Shown: in pieces, positions 18,454-27,126 of the stretch
How positions within the stretch are numbered: the first letter of the stretch is position 1
Layout: every line of letters begins with the position of its first letter
DNA from: Ruminococcus sp.
GTDB taxonomy: Bacteria > Bacillota > Clostridia > Oscillospirales > Ruminococcaceae
NCBI GenBank assembly: GCA_017620025.1
Contig: JAFZRF010000045.1
Location: 124,001-188,000, forward strand
Direction of reading: 5' to 3'
DNA: 64,000 nt
Translations under genes and position numbers: made by a program
Notes under the pieces: model-generated
What the model saw: only the letters and a program-made list of their open reading frames with translations
Database searches by the model: none
What the model was told of the DNA's origin: nothing

Positions 18454-19149
18454 TCAGACACCGTACTTGTTTGTAGCAACCGGAACGCCGGGGCCCATTG
18501 TGGAAGCAACTGTGCAGCTCTTGAGGTAAGTACCCTTAGCAGCAGCAGGCTTAGCCTTAACGATAGCCTCCATGAGAGTGGAGAAGTTCTCCTCGAGCTT
18601 CTCAGCACCGAATGAAGCCTTGCCGATGGGGCAGTGGATGATGTTGGTCTTGTCGAGACGATACTCGATCTTACCAGCCTTAGCCTCCTGAACAGCCTTA
18701 GCTACATCGGGAGTAACTGTACCAGCCTTCGGGTTCGGCATGAGACCACGGGGACCGAGGACCTTACCGAGACGTCCTACAACACCCATCATGTCAGGTG
18801 AAGCAACAACAACGTCGAAGTCCATCCAGTTTTCCTTTGTGATCTTGTCAACCATATCGAGACCGCCAACGTAATCTGCGCCTGCAGCCTGAGCAGCCTC
18901 ATACTTGTCTTCCTTGCAGAATACGAGAACTCTTACGCTCTTACCTGTACCGTTAGGAAGTACAACAGCGCCTCTAACCTGCTGGTCAGCGTGACGGGAG
19001 TCAACGCCGAGACGGATGTGAGCCTCGATAGTCTCATCAAACTTTGCCTTTGCGTTCTTGCAAACTAAATCCAGAGCCTCTGCGGACTCATAGAGCTTGT
19101 TATAATCAACAGCCTTTGCGCTGTCAACATATTTCTTGCCGTGTTTCAT
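18454..19149 (-). CDS. rplA: 50S ribosomal protein L1
   Basis: Ribosomal protein L1 (231 residues), which binds 23S rRNA at the L1 stalk and normally also represses its own operon. Family marks are [44 protein letters not shown] and [16 protein letters not shown]. It follows rplK after a 117-base gap holding a small CCGGG/CCCGG hairpin and a GGTGGGAGG stretch, which could be an L1 target (inference). A terminator ends the unit here, so rplJ and rplL are not adjacent. Confidence 0.98.
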   Translation of the reverse strand: MKHGKKYVDSAKAVDYNKLYESAEALDLVCKNAKAKFDETIEAHIRLGVDSRHADQQVRGAVVLPNGTGKSVRVLVFCKEDKYEAAQAAGADYVGGLDMVDKITKENWMDFDVVVASPDMMGVVGRLGKVLGPRGLMPNPKAGTVTPDVAKAVQEAKAGKIEYRLDKTNIIHCPIGKASFGAEKLEENFSTLMEAIVKAKPAAAKGTYLKSCTVASTMGPGVPVATNKYGV

Positions 19150-19266
19150 TATATATCCTCCTATTTAAGTGGTAATACCGGGATTATCGATACCCGGTTA
19201 GCGGAATTTTCCTCCCACCAATAGAACTCTGAACGGGAATCCCTGAGGGTGCCCCTTCATCATTCA

Positions 19267-19692
19267 TCAGTCAACTACTACAACGCCCATTGAACGAGCT
19301 GTACCAGCGATCATGCTCATAGCAGCCTCGAGTGAACCAGCGTTCAGGTCGGGCATCTTGATCTCAGCGATCTTCTGGATCTGCTCCTTGGTGATGTTAG
19401 CAACCTTGGTCTTGTTGGGTACTCCTGAGCCGCTCTCGATGTTGCAGGCCTTCTTGATAAGAACTGCTGCGGGGGGAGTCTTTGTGATGAAGGAGAATGA
19501 ACGGTCTGCATATACTGTAATAACTACAGGGATGATCATGCCGATATCGTTCTTTGTTCTCTCGTTGAATTCCTTTGTGAATGCCATGATATTAACGCCG
19601 TGCTGACCGAGTGCCGGACCAACAGGCGGGGCAGGAGTAGCCTTTCCTGCTGCGATCTGAAGCTTAATGTAGCCAACTACTTTCTGTGCCAT
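19267..19692 (-). CDS. rplK: 50S ribosomal protein L11
   Basis: Ribosomal protein L11 (141 residues) of the GTPase-associated centre. Seen: [21 protein letters not shown] at the N-terminus, a C-terminal RNA-binding domain ending ARSMGVVV. The start has GGAGG in front. It lies downstream of nusG as in most bacteria. Confidence 0.98.
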   Translation of the reverse strand: MAQKVVGYIKLQIAAGKATPAPPVGPALGQHGVNIMAFTKEFNERTKNDIGMIIPVVITVYADRSFSFITKTPPAAVLIKKACNIESGSGVPNKTKVANITKEQIQKIAEIKMPDLNAGSLEAAMSMIAGTARSMGVVVVD

Positions 19693-19812
19693 GTATTCGC
19701 ACCTCCATAAATGTGGTAAACGGCGGGATAAGCATTATTTTATCCCTCCCACTGAGGTCACCTTGACCTCTCTTTGACCTGTGTTTTGCCGCCGGAATGA
19801 AGTCCGCCGGAC

Positions 19813-20343
19813 TTAATCCTCCACTGTGATAACCTGATTGATAGGCAGTGTAGTGGGGGTCTCTCGGCCGAACATTGATACAAGAAGATCAACTGTTCTT
19901 TCCTCGAGATCGATGTTCTGAACAACTCCGATAAAGCCGTCCATAGCTGTTCCGTTGATCTGTACTCTGTCGCCCACCTTGAAGTTGACCTCAATAGTGG
20001 AGGAAACATCGATACCGAACAGCTTCTTGACTTCCTCCTCGGTAAGGGGAGTAGGCTCTGAAGCCGGACCAACGAAGCCTGTGCAGCCTCTGGTGTTTCT
20101 CACAACATACCATGAATCGTCAGTGACGATCATCTTGACCAGAACGTAACCCGGGAAGGTCTTACGCTCGATCGTTTTGCTTTTTCCGTCCGTGATCTCC
20201 TCGACCACTTCGGTAGGAACTCTGACTTCATTGATAAGATCATGAAGCTTACGGTTTTCAACAACCTTCTTTATATTCTCGGCTACCTTGTTTTCATAGC
20301 CGGAATAAGTGTGGATAACATACCACTTTGCTGCTTCTGACAT
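19813..20343 (-). CDS. nusG: Transcription termination/antitermination factor NusG
   Basis: NusG (176 residues) binds RNA polymerase and links it to Rho or ribosomes. The NGN domain starts AAKWYVIHTYSGYENKVAENI, and the C-terminal KOW motif reads KVGDRVQINGTAMDGFIGVV. The ATG at 20343 is preceded by AGGAGG at 7 bases, which is preferred over the in-frame TTG at 20349. Confidence 0.97.
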   Translation of the reverse strand: MSEAAKWYVIHTYSGYENKVAENIKKVVENRKLHDLINEVRVPTEVVEEITDGKSKTIERKTFPGYVLVKMIVTDDSWYVVRNTRGCTGFVGPASEPTPLTEEEVKKLFGIDVSSTIEVNFKVGDRVQINGTAMDGFIGVVQNIDLEERTVDLLVSMFGRETPTTLPINQVITVED

Positions 20344-20366
20344 TAGCAATCCTCCTCAGATTTCCT

Positions 20367-20627
20367 TTACTGGTAGATCAGACGCATCAATGCAAGGAAT
20401 CCTGTATCGAGCAGACCAACGAGGATGGCTGCACCAGCAACTACTGCAAGAACTACAGAAGTGTTGTTGATAACGGTCTTCTTTGACGGCCATACTACCT
20501 TCTTGAATTCGATTCTTAAGTCCTTGAACCACTTGGCGATCTTGTTGGGCTGCTTCTTGTCAGCCTTCTTCTCGCTCTTTTTCTCGGACTTCTTCTTCTC
20601 AGAAGTATTTTCCTGATTATTCGCCAT
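20367..20627 (-). CDS. secE: Preprotein translocase subunit SecE
   Basis: An 86-residue SecE with a very Lys/Glu-rich N-terminal extension (about residues 8-30) and one C-terminal membrane helix (NTSVVLAVVAGAAILVGLLD). WFKDLRIEFKKVVWPSKK is the conserved amphipathic signature. The ATG at 20627 has GAGGGGAG upstream, so the longer in-frame extension is rejected. The place between rpmG and nusG is standard. Confidence 0.95.
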   Translation of the reverse strand: MANNQENTSEKKKSEKKSEKKADKKQPNKIAKWFKDLRIEFKKVVWPSKKTVINNTSVVLAVVAGAAILVGLLDTGFLALMRLIYQ

Positions 20628-20644
20628 AAAAATACTCCCCTCGC

Positions 20645-20794
20645 TTACTTGGTTTCCTTGTGAAGAGTGTGCTTTCTGCAGAACTTGCAATGCTTCATCA
20701 TTTCGATTCTGTCAGGATCATTCTTCTTGTTTTTCTTGGAAACATAGTTGCGCTGCTTGCACTCAGTACAAGCTAATGTGATCTTAACTCTCAT
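20645..20794 (-). CDS. rpmG: 50S ribosomal protein L33
   Basis: A 49-residue zinc-type L33, beginning [19 protein letters not shown] and ending KHTLHKETK, with the two CxxC pairs CTEC and CKFC. AGGAGGTG stands before the ATG. It is the first gene of the rpmG-secE-nusG-rplK-rplA unit. Confidence 0.97.
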   Translation of the reverse strand: MRVKITLACTECKQRNYVSKKNKKNDPDRIEMMKHCKFCRKHTLHKETK

Positions 20795-20893
20795 GTTCGG
20801 CACCTCCTGAATTATTTCTTTCTCCTTGCGGAGACAGCTTGATTTGCCTCCCTCGTGAGGGGCAAAAAAATAAACCCCATACGAGGTAATAAC

Positions 20894-20922
20894 ATTATAG
20901 CATACTCTCTCCGGCTTGTCAA
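20894..20922 (-). promoter_or_regulatory. Consensus promoter of rpmG-secE-nusG-rplKA
   Basis: TTGACA, 17-nt spacer, TATAAT on the minus strand: a perfect match to the housekeeping sigma consensus, 100 bases before rpmG, as suits a ribosomal operon. Confidence 0.95.
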
Positions 20923-20979
20923 GCTTTTTCCGGAAAATTTTTGCGATATTCCGTTATTTTTCCTTTGCGGAGGATATTG

Positions 20980-21019
20980 CCGTGCCGCTGAGCGTTCTTC
21001 GGGGGCTTCAGCGGCACGG
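20980..21019 (-). terminator. Inverted repeat after purine permease
   Basis: A 12-bp perfect inverted repeat (CCGTGCCGCTGA and its complement) just downstream of the permease gene. No U-run follows, so termination is uncertain. Confidence 0.4.
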
Positions 21020-21036
21020 AATATGACCGTTCTGCA

Positions 21037-22398
21037 TCAGAGAAATACATATTTCAGTATGAAAAGCACTGTGAGTACATACATTATCGGGTTTATGTTC
21101 TTCCTCTTTCCGCAGAGGAGGTTTATGACAACATAGGAGATGACGCCGAGTGCGATACCCTCGGAAATGCTGTAGAACAGCGGCATTGCGATGATGCAGA
21201 GGTAAGCGGGTATTGCGTTGGTGTAGTTGTTTTCGCCGAACTTGATCTCCGTGATGGTGCTGAACATCAGGAATCCCACAACGATGAGTGCGGGAGCGGT
21301 CGCAAAGGCGGGGATGGCAGTGAACAGCGGCGCAAGGAACATGGAGACAAGGAAGAGGATTGCTGTTGTGAGCGCTGTAAGGCCTGTTCTTCCGCCGGCA
21401 GCAACGCCCGCAGAGGATTCAACGAAGGTCGTGGTCGTGGAAGTACCGAGTACAGCTCCAGAGGTAGTAGCAACGGCATCAGCCATGAGAGCCGGCTTTA
21501 TGCGCGGCAGCTTACCGTTCTTGTCGAGCATACCTGCCTTGGTGGATACACCGATGAGTGTGCCGAGCGTATCGAAGAGGTCAACGAAGAGGAAGGAGAA
21601 GATAACAACGATGAAGTTGAATATCCCGACTGTGCTGAAATCAACATTGAAGCACTGTCCGAAGGTCTCGCCGAGCTTTGAGAAATCTGTCATGCTGAAC
21701 GATGGCAGCAGCGAGTAGTACTCGTTCGCCGGATCGACGGTATAGATACCGACTGCCTGACAGAGTATGCCGAGTATCCAGGTACCGATGATACCGAGGA
21801 GTATTGAACCGGGCACCTTCTTTATATAGAGGACTGCTGTACCGAGTACGCCTATCACAGCAAGCAGGGCACATATACCCGAGGTGTGGAAATTGTCACG
21901 GAAGCTCACAAGGGAAACGAGGGTAGCTGAGTCAACGGCAAGTCCGGCATTCTGAAGGCCGATGAAGGCGATAAACAGTCCAATGCCTACGGATACCGCA
22001 CGTTTCAGCGTGAGGGGGATAGCGTCGAATATCGCCTCACGCACATTCGTGAGCGAAAGCACTATGAATATGATACCCTCTATGAATACCGCCAGCAGAG
22101 CCACCTGCCAGGGATAGCCCATGATGCCGCAGACGGTGTATGCCATGTAGGCATTGAGTCCCATACCGGCAGACAGTGCAAAGGGCAGATTTGCAACGAG
22201 CGCCATGCAGAGCGTACCGATGAAGGAAGCAAGGCAGGTAGCGAGCAGGACCGCCGTGCTGTCCATTCCGGTCGAGGAGAGAATACTCGGGTTTACGGCG
22301 AGTATGTAGGCCATAGTCATGAAGGTCGTGATACCGGCAGTTATTTCGGTCTTTGCATTGGTCTTGTTAGCCTTCAGTTTGAAAAGTTTCTCAAGCAT
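21037..22398 (-). CDS. NCS2/AzgA-type purine permease
   Basis: A 453-residue membrane protein with about 12-14 hydrophobic segments, of the AzgA/PbuG guanine-hypoxanthine permease group (MTMAYILAVNPSIL near residue 30, then SAGMGLNAYMAYTVCGIMGY and VDLFDTLGTLIGV). It probably takes up hypoxanthine or guanine. The ATG at 22398 has AAGGAGA in front. It overlaps the hpt stop by 8 bases, so uptake and phosphoribosylation of the base are made together. Confidence 0.9.
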   Translation of the reverse strand: MLEKLFKLKANKTNAKTEITAGITTFMTMAYILAVNPSILSSTGMDSTAVLLATCLASFIGTLCMALVANLPFALSAGMGLNAYMAYTVCGIMGYPWQVALLAVFIEGIIFIVLSLTNVREAIFDAIPLTLKRAVSVGIGLFIAFIGLQNAGLAVDSATLVSLVSFRDNFHTSGICALLAVIGVLGTAVLYIKKVPGSILLGIIGTWILGILCQAVGIYTVDPANEYYSLLPSFSMTDFSKLGETFGQCFNVDFSTVGIFNFIVVIFSFLFVDLFDTLGTLIGVSTKAGMLDKNGKLPRIKPALMADAVATTSGAVLGTSTTTTFVESSAGVAAGGRTGLTALTTAILFLVSMFLAPLFTAIPAFATAPALIVVGFLMFSTITEIKFGENNYTNAIPAYLCIIAMPLFYSISEGIALGVISYVVINLLCGKRKNINPIMYVLTVLFILKYVFL

Positions 22399-22960
22399 GA
22401 TCGTTCTCCTTATCCGTATTGTATTCTGCGATGTAGGGGAGGCTGCGGTAGAATTCACCGTAATCAAGGCCGTAGCCGATCACGAAGTGATCCGGGATAG
22501 TGAACAGGGAATAGTCTGCATTCAGCTCCACGATTCGCCTTTCGGGCTTGTCGAGAAGGGTGACTACCCTGAGGGAGGCCGGCTTTCTTGCGTGCAGCAG
22601 CTTGAGAACGTCATTGAGCGTACGGCCTGTATCTATGATGTCCTCAACTATGATCACGTCTCTTCCCTCGATATCCTGCTGTATATCCATAGTGATGTTG
22701 ACGATGCCTGAGGACTGCGTACTCTCATAATAGCTCTTTGCTGCCATGAAGCCTATCTCACACGGCACGCTCACAGCCCTGCAAAGGTCCGCAAGGAAAA
22801 TGAAAGAGCCCTTGAGTATGCTGACAAGGAGTACCGGCGAGCCCGTGTAGCAGGAATCGATGTATTCACCGGCCTTCTTTATCTCGCTGCGTATCTCCTC
22901 CTCACTGATGAGCACACGCCTGATACCGCTCAGGTATTCTTCTTTGCTTCTGATCTCCAT
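22391..22960 (-). CDS. hpt: Hypoxanthine phosphoribosyltransferase
   Basis: A 189-residue enzyme joining hypoxanthine or guanine to PRPP to give IMP or GMP. The PRPP motif VIIVEDIIDTGRTL lies near residue 103, with LLVSILKGSFIFLADL and FVIGYGLDYGEFYR at the usual places. It is first in a two-gene unit with the permease and has its own promoter at 23019-23047. Confidence 0.95.
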   Translation of the reverse strand: MEIRSKEEYLSGIRRVLISEEEIRSEIKKAGEYIDSCYTGSPVLLVSILKGSFIFLADLCRAVSVPCEIGFMAAKSYYESTQSSGIVNITMDIQQDIEGRDVIIVEDIIDTGRTLNDVLKLLHARKPASLRVVTLLDKPERRIVELNADYSLFTIPDHFVIGYGLDYGEFYRSLPYIAEYNTDKENDHA

Positions 22961-23018
22961 AGTACCACCTCATTACTGTCGTTTTCAGCTGCGGGAGCTG
23001 TTAATAATTGATATAATT

Positions 23019-23047
23019 ATTATAACACCACAAGGCATATCAGTCAA
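23019..23047 (-). promoter_or_regulatory. Promoter of hpt-permease
   Basis: TTGACT, 17-nt spacer, TATAAT on the minus strand, about 60 bases before the hpt start. The 312-base gap to the pectate lyase otherwise holds only the opposing promoter at 23185-23213. Confidence 0.85.
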
Positions 23048-23184
23048 CAGAAAAAGCCGTATTCAGCCGGATTTTCAACAAAGAATATGCACAAACCGCT
23101 CAGCCTTTCCACGGAAGAGACTATACTGTATACCGCGGCGTTGTGACATAGCATAAAATGCCATGTTTCCGATACGATAGTTCA

Positions 23185-23213
23185 TTGTCGCAGCGGCGCA
23201 CAGATGCTATAAT
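23185..23213 (+). promoter_or_regulatory. Promoter of pectate lyase gene
   Basis: TTGTCG, 17-nt spacer, TATAAT, 60 bases before the start codon. Confidence 0.75.
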
Positions 23214-23272
23214 TATATCAGATGAAGAGAACGTGCAAAGTAAGGGAAAAATGACAAGGAGGGTAAAAAGAA

Positions 23273-25540
23273 ATGAAAGCAGTAAAAAGACTGGCTGCAC
23301 TTTCAGCAGCCCTGGTAACGATGTCCGCCGTGCTGCCGTATGTACCGGAAGGGCAGGGGACAGTCTCCGCAGCAGGAAAGGTGCTCGCCTTTCCGGGAGC
23401 AGTCGGCGGCGGAAAGTACGCCACCGGAGGAAGAGGCGGAGAGGTATACCACGTAACGAACCTCAACGACAGCGGCGAGGGTTCCTTCCGTGATGCCGTA
23501 AGTCAGTCCGGACGCATAGTCGTGTTCGACGTCAGCGGCACTATCGAGCTTGAGGGCAATATCCTCTGCCACGACAATATCACCATAGCAGGCCAGACTG
23601 CACCGGGCGGCTCGGGCATCACCCTAAAGAACTACAAGATGGGTATGTCCGGCGACAATATCATCTGCCGCTATATAAGCTCACGTCCCGGTCCCTACGC
23701 CTCGACGAGCTCCGGCAACGATGCCTGGGGCGGCGCAAAGGGCTCCGGCTCCATCATAGACCATTGTTCCATGGGCTGGACGACGGACGAGCAGTGGGGA
23801 CTCTACTCCAACAACAAGAACTATACCGTGCAGTACTGCGTAATCGGTCCGGCAGATTCGTGGGGCGGTCACAAGAAAGGTCTCCACGGCTTCGGCATAA
23901 TGATGGGCAACGGCTCTCTCAGCTTCGACCACAACCTTATCATACACAATGTATCCCGCAACTTCCGTGGAAAGGTCCCGGGTACTGAGGTCGCCGACTT
24001 CACCAACAACGTGATATACGACTGGGGCTACCAGACAGCCTACGGCACTATAGGCCATCTCAACTACGTGAACAACACACTCAAAGCCGGCAAGTCCACC
24101 ACTGGCGGCTATCACTGGATGAATGTTGACAGCACGACAAGCCCGCAGAACTTCAAGGTATACTGTTCAGGCAACCGCATGATAAACAAGGACGGCTCCC
24201 TCAACCAGATAACCTTCGACAACTGGTCGGGAGTGACGGTCAAGGAGTCCATAGGCATCACGAAGAACGATCTCTACAGCGCACAGCCCTTCCCGATAAC
24301 GCAGTACGGCGAGAACATCTCCTCCGTACAGGGCGCTGAGTCTGCGGAGGCCGCCTTCGACCACGTTGTCAGCTTCGCCGGAAACGGAATCGCTCCGGAT
24401 AAGAGGACTGCCATAGATCAGCAGTGTGCCGCCGATGCAAAGAACGGCACAGGCAGCTGCTCCGGCACCGCCGCCTATGACGGCTCTGTGACCGATCTCA
24501 ATAAGTACAGCATACAGTGCGGCGTGTCCTACACCTATCCTTCACCGGTCACAAAGAAGGAGATAACCGATAACGACAACGACGGCATGGATGACAGCTG
24601 GGAGCTCGCAAGAGGCCTTGACCCGAACGATCCCACCGACTACAAGGGCGATTACTGCGGCAAGGGCTACAACAACATAGAGTACTACATCAACGACCTC
24701 ACCGTTGATTCCTTCCCGGAGGGCGTAGTGGAGCTCTCTCCCGAGGGCACCTTCCCGGACGTACCGCATGACGATTCCTCTGTGAGCGGAAAGCTGATAA
24801 AGGAACTGAACGTGAACAGCAGCGCACATCCTATGGGCTGGGAGATCAGTGAAACAGTAAAAGCCGGCTCACCGGTATTCGGCGACCGCAGCTTCGTATT
24901 CACTTCCTTCCCGCAGGAGCTTGAAGGGGCAGAGCAGCTCCTCACCGCCTGCGATGCCAAGGGCGAAACGGGCGATACTGCCACATTCACAGCCGGAGCG
25001 GATATGGAGCTGTACATCGGCCTTGATACCCGCCTTGAAAAGATACCGGACTGGCTGAATGATTATACAAAGACCTCTCTGACGGCTTCGACCGACAACG
25101 ACGTGACCTTCGAGCTGTACTCAAGGAAATGCAGCGCAGGCGACAGGATAACTCTCGGCGGCAACGGCCAGTCAGGCTACTGCGTGAACTACATAGTCCT
25201 TGCATCAGCCCTTGCCCAGCCGGCAACCGATCCTCCGACGGAGCCTCCCACAGAGCCGGAGACTGTACCTCCTGCAGAGCCTCCGACCGAGCCTCCGACA
25301 GAGGAAGAGACCGCCGCTCCCGTATACGGAGACGCAAACGGCGACGGTACGGTAAATGTAGCCGATGCGGTAGCAGTCCTCCAGTACACAGCCAACCAGA
25401 CCAAGTACCCCATGACTGAGTATCAGCAGCTCTGCGCTGATATAGACGGAGCGCCCGGCATAACCGGTATGGATGCTATAATTATTCAGAAAGTGGACGC
25501 CGGACTGATAAGCAGAGCCGATCTTCCGCTTGAAAACTGA
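23273..25540 (+). CDS. Pectate lyase (PL1-like) with dockerin
   Basis: A secreted 755-residue lyase expected to cleave pectate by beta-elimination. Parts: signal peptide to about residue 33, right-handed parallel beta-helix (about 38-400) with FPGAVGGGKYATGGRGG, YISSRPGP and the catalytic-type Arg in NFRGKVPG, a calcium-binding DNDNDGMDDSWE loop with NPTD-like continuation, a carbohydrate-module-like region (about 500-640), a Pro/Thr/Glu linker and a C-terminal dockerin (GDANGDGTVNVADAV). The dockerin is close to those of the GH9 enzymes, so all may dock on the same scaffold. CAAGGAGGG precedes the ATG. Confidence 0.9.
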   Translation: MKAVKRLAALSAALVTMSAVLPYVPEGQGTVSAAGKVLAFPGAVGGGKYATGGRGGEVYHVTNLNDSGEGSFRDAVSQSGRIVVFDVSGTIELEGNILCHDNITIAGQTAPGGSGITLKNYKMGMSGDNIICRYISSRPGPYASTSSGNDAWGGAKGSGSIIDHCSMGWTTDEQWGLYSNNKNYTVQYCVIGPADSWGGHKKGLHGFGIMMGNGSLSFDHNLIIHNVSRNFRGKVPGTEVADFTNNVIYDWGYQTAYGTIGHLNYVNNTLKAGKSTTGGYHWMNVDSTTSPQNFKVYCSGNRMINKDGSLNQITFDNWSGVTVKESIGITKNDLYSAQPFPITQYGENISSVQGAESAEAAFDHVVSFAGNGIAPDKRTAIDQQCAADAKNGTGSCSGTAAYDGSVTDLNKYSIQCGVSYTYPSPVTKKEITDNDNDGMDDSWELARGLDPNDPTDYKGDYCGKGYNNIEYYINDLTVDSFPEGVVELSPEGTFPDVPHDDSSVSGKLIKELNVNSSAHPMGWEISETVKAGSPVFGDRSFVFTSFPQELEGAEQLLTACDAKGETGDTATFTAGADMELYIGLDTRLEKIPDWLNDYTKTSLTASTDNDVTFELYSRKCSAGDRITLGGNGQSGYCVNYIVLASALAQPATDPPTEPPTEPETVPPAEPPTEPPTEEETAAPVYGDANGDGTVNVADAVAVLQYTANQTKYPMTEYQQLCADIDGAPGITGMDAIIIQKVDAGLISRADLPLEN

Positions 25541-25644
25541 TACAATACCTCCTTGTGATGAATAAATATTTGTGTTGTTTCGCCCTGCTTCCGGCATATA
25601 CCGGAGACAGGACATATTTTCTGGATATTTTTTCATTCCGGGTA

Positions 25645-25673
25645 TTGACAAAACAGGAAATATGTGCTACAAT
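25645..25673 (+). promoter_or_regulatory. Promoter of ECF S-component gene
   Basis: TTGACA, 17-nt spacer, TACAAT, followed by a short leader with a TATCCC-TTCG-GGGATA-like hairpin before the ribosome binding site. Confidence 0.85.
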
Positions 25674-25725
25674 AATTGCGTTGTATTGTATCCCTTCGGG
25701 GAATAATAACAAGGAGGAATTTAAT

Positions 25726-26343
25726 ATGAAAAAAATGGACGTCAAGTCAATCGTACTGTTAGGACTTCTGTCGGCTATCGTGGTGCTGTTCAGCTTTACT
25801 CCTATCGGATCTATCCCGGTCGGACCGCTGGTAATCACACTGAATGTTATACCGATAGCTATCGCTGCAATTGCCCTTGGACCCACAGGTGGACTTATCG
25901 TGGGATCTGTGTTCGGACTGTTCAGCTTCCTTCAGTGCTTCGGCATCGGTATCCCCAGCGGAATGGGTGCTACCCTTGCAAACATCAACCCCTTCCTCGC
26001 ATTCGTTCAGCGCTTTGTTCCCAGAGCACTTGACGGTTTCCTTGTAGGTCTCATCTTCAAGGGCACTTCAAAGGCTGCAAACGTAAGCCTTGCAAGCTTT
26101 GTAACAGGCTTCTTCTCCGCCTTCCTCAACACGGTATTCTTCATGAGCGCACTTGTGCTTCTCTTCGGCAATACCGAGTATGTACAGGGCCTTATGAACG
26201 GAAAGAGCTTCATTCCCTTCGTTGTAGGATTTGTAGGCATCAACGCAGTATTTGAAATGATAGCCTGTACGCTTATTTCTGGTGCAGTCGGCACAGCCCT
26301 CTACAAGGCAAAGCTTATCAAGCCCGCAGCTGATAAAGACTGA
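25726..26343 (+). CDS. ECF transporter S component (vitamin uptake)
   Basis: A 205-residue membrane protein with about six hydrophobic segments, of the ECF-type substrate-binding subunits that pair with a shared EcfAAT energising module. The pattern of SIVLLGLLSAIVVLFSFTPIG and ALGPTGGLIVGSVFGLFSFLQ fits the PF12822-like group, which includes pantothenate (PanT) and folate subunits; the vitamin is not certain. AAGGAGG precedes the ATG at 25726, so the longer frame from 25555 is rejected. It is a single-gene unit with its own promoter and terminator. Confidence 0.82.
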   Translation: MKKMDVKSIVLLGLLSAIVVLFSFTPIGSIPVGPLVITLNVIPIAIAAIALGPTGGLIVGSVFGLFSFLQCFGIGIPSGMGATLANINPFLAFVQRFVPRALDGFLVGLIFKGTSKAANVSLASFVTGFFSAFLNTVFFMSALVLLFGNTEYVQGLMNGKSFIPFVVGFVGINAVFEMIACTLISGAVGTALYKAKLIKPAADKD

Positions 26344-26381
26344 TCATCATACATACGCAAACCAATAATATAATACAACAC

Positions 26382-26413
26382 AAGCCCTGAGGCATAATGC
26401 TTCAGGGCTTTTC
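26382..26413 (+). terminator. Terminator of ECF S-component gene
   Basis: Stem AAGCCCTGAGGCA / TGCTTCAGGGCTT with loop TAA, followed by TT. Confidence 0.85.
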
Positions 26414-26422
26414 GTATCCTGG

Positions 26423-26451
26423 TTGTGTTTTCGGGGGAGTTATGATATAAT
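26423..26451 (+). promoter_or_regulatory. Promoter of HAD-IB gene
   Basis: TTGTGT, 17-nt spacer, TATAAT, about 100 bases before the GTG start at 26555. Confidence 0.65.
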
Positions 26452-26472
26452 GTTCGTGGAAGAGTGATGACT

Positions 26473-26502
26473 AATCTGAGATTCTAAAGGGACAGCGTCC
26501 CG
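26473..26502. repeat. Fragment of multi-hairpin element
   Basis: GATTCTAAAGGG followed by ACAGCGTCCC matches the left end of the element at 18165-18342 but lacks the later hairpins. It falls in the leader of the HAD-IB gene. Confidence 0.5.
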
Positions 26503-26554
26503 CAACAAACACCCGTCTTCCGCCATAGAACTAACCGCATACTGGAGTGAGAAC

Positions 26555-27121
26555 GTGAACGCCTTTGATTTCGACAACACCCTCTATCACGGCGAGAGCT
26601 CTGTAGACCTTGCCATATTCATGATAAGAAACAATAAGAAAATAATACTCTGGCTGCCGAAGATATTCATAAATCTTCTTCGGTACAAGCTCTGTCTGAT
26701 AAGCCGTGAGAGGATAGAGGAGCTCATCAACTCCTTCATGCAGAACGTGCTGCATGACCGCGAGGAGGTCCTCGGCATAATGGACGAATTCTGGGCGCAG
26801 CACGCCCATAAGCTCGATACCTCCCTGATAAGCCGCATAGGGAAGGACGATATCATCATATCCGCCGGCCCTTCTTTCCTGCTCGAAGCAATAAGCGACA
26901 AACTCGGCACACATAATCTTATCTGCTCCGAGGTAGATTTTGATACCATGAGCGTAGCAAGGCTCTGCTTCGGCGAGAATAAGGTAAAGCGCTTCCGTGA
27001 GCTCTACGGAGATTCGGGCATAGGCACCTTCTACACCGATTCCTATAACGACAAGGCCTTCATGGATATATCGGAGCAGGTCTTCATCGTGAAGAAGGGG
27101 AGAATAAAACGCATAAAGTGA
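26555..27121 (+). CDS. HAD-IB family phosphatase
   Basis: A 188-residue phosphoserine-phosphatase-like HAD protein. Motif I is AFDFDNTLYHGE at the very N-terminus (Asp5 and Asp7), motif II contains the Ser of DIIISAGPS, and motif IV reads FYTDSYNDKAFM. Substrate is unknown. The start is a GTG with GGAG ten bases upstream; no ATG fits because motif I begins at residue 3. It converges with the alcohol dehydrogenase gene with only five bases between stops. Confidence 0.85.
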   Translation: MNAFDFDNTLYHGESSVDLAIFMIRNNKKIILWLPKIFINLLRYKLCLISRERIEELINSFMQNVLHDREEVLGIMDEFWAQHAHKLDTSLISRIGKDDIIISAGPSFLLEAISDKLGTHNLICSEVDFDTMSVARLCFGENKVKRFRELYGDSGIGTFYTDSYNDKAFMDISEQVFIVKKGRIKRIK

Positions 27122-27126
27122 CCGTG

